Shown here: positions 55,283-56,964 of the stretch, piece by piece
Layout: every line of letters starts with the position of its first letter
How positions within the stretch are numbered: position 1 is the stretch's first letter
Source of the DNA: a virus
IMG/VR virus record: IMGVR_UViG_3300046507_000328
Location: 1 to 56,964 of that record
DNA: 56,964 nucleotides
Direction: 5' to 3' (one strand)
Position numbers and translations under genes: made by a program
The notes under the pieces: model-generated
Seen by the model: only the letters and a program-made list of their open reading frames with translations
Database searches by the model: none
What the model was told of the DNA's origin: nothing

Positions 55283-56343
55283 GCTGATATCCTCGAAAAG
55301 AGGTCGTTATCGTTGGCGGCGGTCGGATTAGCAGCAGGTTGCGCTGTCGCGGCAACTTGGCGCCGTTTCTTGGTTGGCTGTGGCGCGTCTATCCGTTCGC
55401 GAGCCATGGCTGCGTATTCAGGGTTGAGTTCGCAGAGGATGGCATTCCGGCCATGTGCTTGCGCGACAAGGCCAGTTGTTCCAGCTCCGCCGAAAGGATC
55501 CAGAACTGTGCCGTCAAGTGGGCAGCCGGCTAGGATGCACGGCTCAATCAGTTCAGGCGGAAAGGTTGCGAAGTGTGCGCCTTTGAATGGCTTGGTGCTG
55601 ACGGTCCAGACGGAACGCTTGTTGCGCATCTCGGTAACAGCACGGAATGCGTTCTGTCCCGTGTCCGCCATCGCCTCCGTCTTGCCATTGAATGATCCCT
55701 TGGCTGCGCTTGGGCGAACCTTTTGGCTTTTGCCGAGCTGATGTTCTCCAGTTTTCCCGGTGTGGAATTCGCTACCGCGAGGGCCGCAAATAGCCGGCTC
55801 CTTAATCGCCTCCGCATCGAAGTAGTATCGCGGCGCCTTGCTGAACAGGAAAATGTACTCGTGCGCCTTGGTGCAGCGATCAGTAACGCTTTCCGGCATG
55901 GGGTTTGGCTTGTGCCAGATGATATCCTGGCGAAGATACCAACCGTCGGCTTGCAGTGCGAAAGCGACTTTCCACGGTATGCCGATCAGGTCTTTAGGTT
56001 TGCCGGGTATTTTGAAATCGCGAATAGCAAGCGAGCCGTGGCCAGATGCAGCCTTATTGTCAAAGCCCGGCTTTTCTTTTGTGTTTCCGCGATTAGCTAC
56101 GTAGCTATCCCCCAAGTTCAGCCACAACGTCCCGTCATCACGCAGAACGCGCTTAACTTCGCGAAACACAGCAACCATGGCCGCGACAAACTCGTCTGGC
56201 GTAGGCTCAAGACCTAGCTGGCCGTCTACGCCATAATCGCGCAGACCGAAGTACGGCGGGCTGGTCACGCAGCAATGAACTGACTGCGGCTCCATTGCGG
56301 CTAGCAAGGTGCGGCAGTCGCCTATCTGGATATCTACTGTCAT
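55279..56343 (-). CDS. DNA methyltransferase, N4-cytosine/N6-adenine type (beta class)
   Basis: 354 aa. The catalytic motif CVTSPPYFGLRDYG (TSPPY at 27-31) precedes the SAM motif VLDPFGGAGTTGLVA (about 285-299), the beta-class order. TSPPY favours cytosine-N4 specificity. A long target-recognition region lies between (DIIWHKPNPMPESVTDR, YIFLFSKAPRYYFDAEAIKEP). C-terminal TAANDND. Anti-restriction or regulatory methylation of phage DNA. Confidence 0.9.
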   Translation of the reverse strand: MTVDIQIGDCRTLLAAMEPQSVHCCVTSPPYFGLRDYGVDGQLGLEPTPDEFVAAMVAVFREVKRVLRDDGTLWLNLGDSYVANRGNTKEKPGFDNKAASGHGSLAIRDFKIPGKPKDLIGIPWKVAFALQADGWYLRQDIIWHKPNPMPESVTDRCTKAHEYIFLFSKAPRYYFDAEAIKEPAICGPRGSEFHTGKTGEHQLGKSQKVRPSAAKGSFNGKTEAMADTGQNAFRAVTEMRNKRSVWTVSTKPFKGAHFATFPPELIEPCILAGCPLDGTVLDPFGGAGTTGLVAQAHGRNAILCELNPEYAAMARERIDAPQPTKKRRQVAATAQPAANPTAANDNDLFSRISA

Positions 56344-56369
56344 GCCACCACCGCCCTATATTTCCCAAC

Positions 56370-56627
56370 ATGGCCCCCGTCACACACACACGAACGTTCA
56401 AACCACTTGAGCTGCAGCTCCACGGCCCCGGTAAATACCGGCACGTCAACACCGTGCGGGGTTCCGCCGAATGCCTTATGGATCACTGGCCGGTTGCCGA
56501 GGGCGAGAAGTTCGAGAAGGCGTTGCTGGCCTGCCTTGACGGCATGGAGGGGCGGGTTGGGGGTGAGGTTGTGCGGGCTGCGTTGATTGAGGCGGCCGAT
56601 GAGGCTGGGGTGCGGTGGATGGAGTAG
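56370..56627 (+). CDS. DUF982 protein, antisense within the methyltransferase operon
   Basis: 85 aa on the plus strand. LELQLHGPGKYRHVNTVRGSAECLMDHWPVAEGEKFEKALLACLDGMEGRVGGEVVRAALIEAADEAGV matches the DUF982 pattern (..AxxxLxxxWP...G..y..Al.aC....G....AR.a...AA.EAG). No good SD precedes the ATG at 56370, so an internal promoter or leaderless start is needed. DUF982 genes are typical of Rhizobiales. Confidence 0.6.
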   Translation: MAPVTHTRTFKPLELQLHGPGKYRHVNTVRGSAECLMDHWPVAEGEKFEKALLACLDGMEGRVGGEVVRAALIEAADEAGVRWME

Positions 56628-56644
56628 TTTGGGTTGGGTGGTGG

Positions 56645-56964
56645 TCATGCTGCACATGCTAGGGCGGGAGCGGCAAAGAGGTCGGCGCCGACTTGCGTAG
56701 GAGCCGGCTTGTTGTCGTTGGCGGCGAGGAACATATCGCCCTTACTGTAAGCCTGCTCGATACGGCGGCAGGCGATGTCGAAGTAAGACGGCTCGCGCTC
56801 GATGCCGATGAAGGAACGGTCGGCAAGTCGGCAAGCGACGCCAGTTGTCCCGCTGCCCATCGTGTTGTCGAGAACCGTCTCGCCCTCGTTCGTGTAGGTA
56901 CGAATGAGGTATTCGAACAGAGCGACTGGCTTTTGGGTGGGGTGGGCTGGGTTGGTTTCGTGCA
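56645..56964 (-). CDS. N6-adenine DNA methyltransferase, C-terminal part (cut by window edge)
   Basis: About 106 codons visible, running off the right edge. [66 protein letters not shown] contains the HPTQKP and SAM-binding D-x-x-x-GSGTT motifs of beta-class MTases. An AANDN motif follows, then the C-terminus. The catalytic DPPY-type motif is outside the window. Confidence 0.88.
   Translation of the reverse strand, partial: HETNPAHPTQKPVALFEYLIRTYTNEGETVLDNTMGSGTTGVACRLADRSFIGIEREPSYFDIACRRIEQAYSKGDMFLAANDNKPAPTQVGADLFAAPALACAA

Noticed and set aside
56340-56648. Minus-strand ORF of about 102 codons between two methyltransferase genes
   Set aside because: Its composition (Pro/His/Leu-rich, no motif) looks like the antisense of the DUF982 gene. 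The ATGA junctions are noted as a finding but are not enough to call it.
1-56964. Window as a closed circle joining the two edge genes
   Set aside because: The truncated sigma-like and methyltransferase reading frames would fuse without matching either family's continuation, so some sequence is probably missing between the edges.

Overview
The window is most of the genome of a temperate, tailed, siphovirus-type bacteriophage, probably infecting a member of the Rhizobiales (Rhizobium/Agrobacterium/Brucella relatives). The phage call rests on a complete head-tail set of HK97 type (terminases, portal, prohead protease, major capsid, connectors, tail tube, tape measure, tail tip, tail spike), a lysis cassette, repressors and a tyrosine integrase. 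The host call is an inference from families common in alphaproteobacterial phages (DUF6511, DUF982, DUF1937, rcc01693-type tail chaperone), from the repeated 'ANDN' tetrapeptide, and from a tRNA-Val attachment site. That site is flanked by phage genes on both sides, so the molecule reads as an unintegrated (attP) or permuted genome. Both window edges cut genes.

Layout. 1-7734 (minus): early replication/recombination operon with an HTH protein, small membrane proteins, an Rnl2-like RNA ligase, Sak4-like ATPase, DUF669 protein, a lipoprotein, sliding clamp, Cas4-like nuclease, DUF3268 protein and a truncated sigma-like protein. 7784-12306: immunity region with two XRE/S24-type repressors (7871-8473 lacks the catalytic Ser; 11530-12261 is intact) on either side of two leftward ParB-like genes. 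12369-15634 (plus): tiny ORFs, excisionase, integrase, attP. 15710-17758: Rha/antirepressor-like and ribbon-helix-helix regulators. 17759-18499: a structured intergenic region and one small gene. 18531-22633 (minus): nucleotide-metabolism-like operon. 22784-24553 (minus): lysis genes. 24652-26485: accessory genes including a plus-strand SAM methyltransferase. 26536-46795 (minus): structural genes. 46796-50725: cos-like region, HNH nucleases, small regulators, VRR-NUC nuclease. 51037-56964 (minus): primase-helicase, HNH nuclease, an overlapping gene pair in the C5 methyltransferase locus, DUF6511, an N4/N6 methyltransferase, a plus-strand DUF982 gene and a truncated adenine methyltransferase.

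How it works together. The 16-bp palindrome TTGACAAATTTGTCAA (7813, 22695, 48741, with variants at 46814, 49119 and 49152) contains the -35 hexamer of leftward promoters that head separate lytic operons. This suggests one repressor shutting many dispersed promoters. A different inverted repeat sits on a strong promoter (12278-12306) that drives the integrase operon next to the S24 repressor. Other notable signals are a GGGAAAC -1 frameshift site in the tail-chaperone genes, a recurring leader made of hairpin + CACCAC + AGGAG before many start codons, and a full-length gene coded out of frame inside the C5 methyltransferase with its own Shine-Dalgarno sequence and a coupled downstream gene.
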